Positions 63,860 through 64,000 of a stretch of 64,000 nucleotides of DNA are shown here, piece after piece; the first letter of the stretch is position 1; every line of letters starts with the position of its first letter. The DNA comes from Paratrimastix pyriformis (Eukaryota; Preaxostyla; Paratrimastigidae). The stretch is taken from contig JAPMOS010000128.1 in the NCBI GenBank assembly GCA_027972325.1, positions 31,001-95,000 on the forward strand. The letters are read 5' to 3'. Under the pieces are notes generated by a model. It made no database searches. It saw only the letters and a program-made list of their open reading frames with translations, and had not been told where the DNA came from. The translations under genes were made by a program, and so were the position numbers.

Positions 63860-64000
63860 ATGCCTTCCCCTCCCTACTCCGCCCCTGCGCCCGCCCCGGC
63901 GCCGATCAGCGGGTCAACATCTGCCCGTGGTGCTTCGAGATCTTCACGCAAACCGGCGGCAGCCGCTGTTTCGGCGCCATCCGATGCGATGCCACCGAGC
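63860..64000 (+). CDS. Possible gene start running off the window
   Basis: An ATG at 63,860 opens a Pro/Ala/Ser-rich frame to the window end. A second forward frame over the same bases reads NICPWCFEIFTQTGGSRCFG, a CxxC...C pattern like a zinc-binding finger. Only one can be right and the window ends here. Orientation suggests a gene diverging from the coiled-coil gene. Confidence 0.35.
   Translation, partial: MPSPPYSAPAPAPAPISGSTSARGASRSSRKPAAAAVSAPSDAMPPS

Overview
This window is nuclear DNA of a GC-rich, intron-containing microbial eukaryote. The evidence is a 19-exon clathrin heavy chain gene, a LEO1 (Paf1 complex) gene, spliced enzyme genes, F-box/LRR paralogues and an intronic tRNA. 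Introns are mostly 43-80 or 190-250 nt, with an unusual GT-Y-Y-G donor. No taxonomic marker is present. A free-living protist such as a Paratrimastix-like metamonad would fit the gene style, but that is only a guess.

Left part (1-19,060): F-box-like/leucine-rich-repeat genes. Five lie head to tail on the + strand in units of about 2.9 kb. Copies 1-3 are nearly identical but carry one-base indels in G/C runs; copies 4 and 5 are intact. Two diverged paralogues follow on the - strand. A truncated inverted copy (29,753-31,064), another paralogue (39,607-41,940) and three relics lie elsewhere.

Middle (19,900-28,208): clathrin heavy chain, 1,683 residues, free of frame errors. Its last 14 introns each hold a box C/D snoRNA or candidate. 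Four families occur as repeated copies (A x5, B x2, C x2, D x2) and three are single. The D' guide of family A can pair with the conserved P-loop of large-subunit rRNA. This snoRNA host gene is the most interesting system in the window.

Right part (28,600-64,000): the landscape changes abruptly. Long (GAT)n and other satellites fill the introns of minus-strand genes: a RING/TRAF-finger/coiled-coil/FN3/discoidin protein, LEO1, a CrtI/retinol-saturase-like flavoenzyme with a sense-oriented tRNA-Cys in one intron, an M20 metallopeptidase, a secreted GH39 glycosidase and a long coiled-coil protein. In the GH39 gene, and probably in LEO1, pieces of exon edges with their splice sites are duplicated inside the neighbouring satellite-rich introns. 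A Thr/Ser/Gly-rich orphan ORF at 43.1-43.8 kb looks foreign to its surroundings. Many long open frames across the satellites are artefacts.
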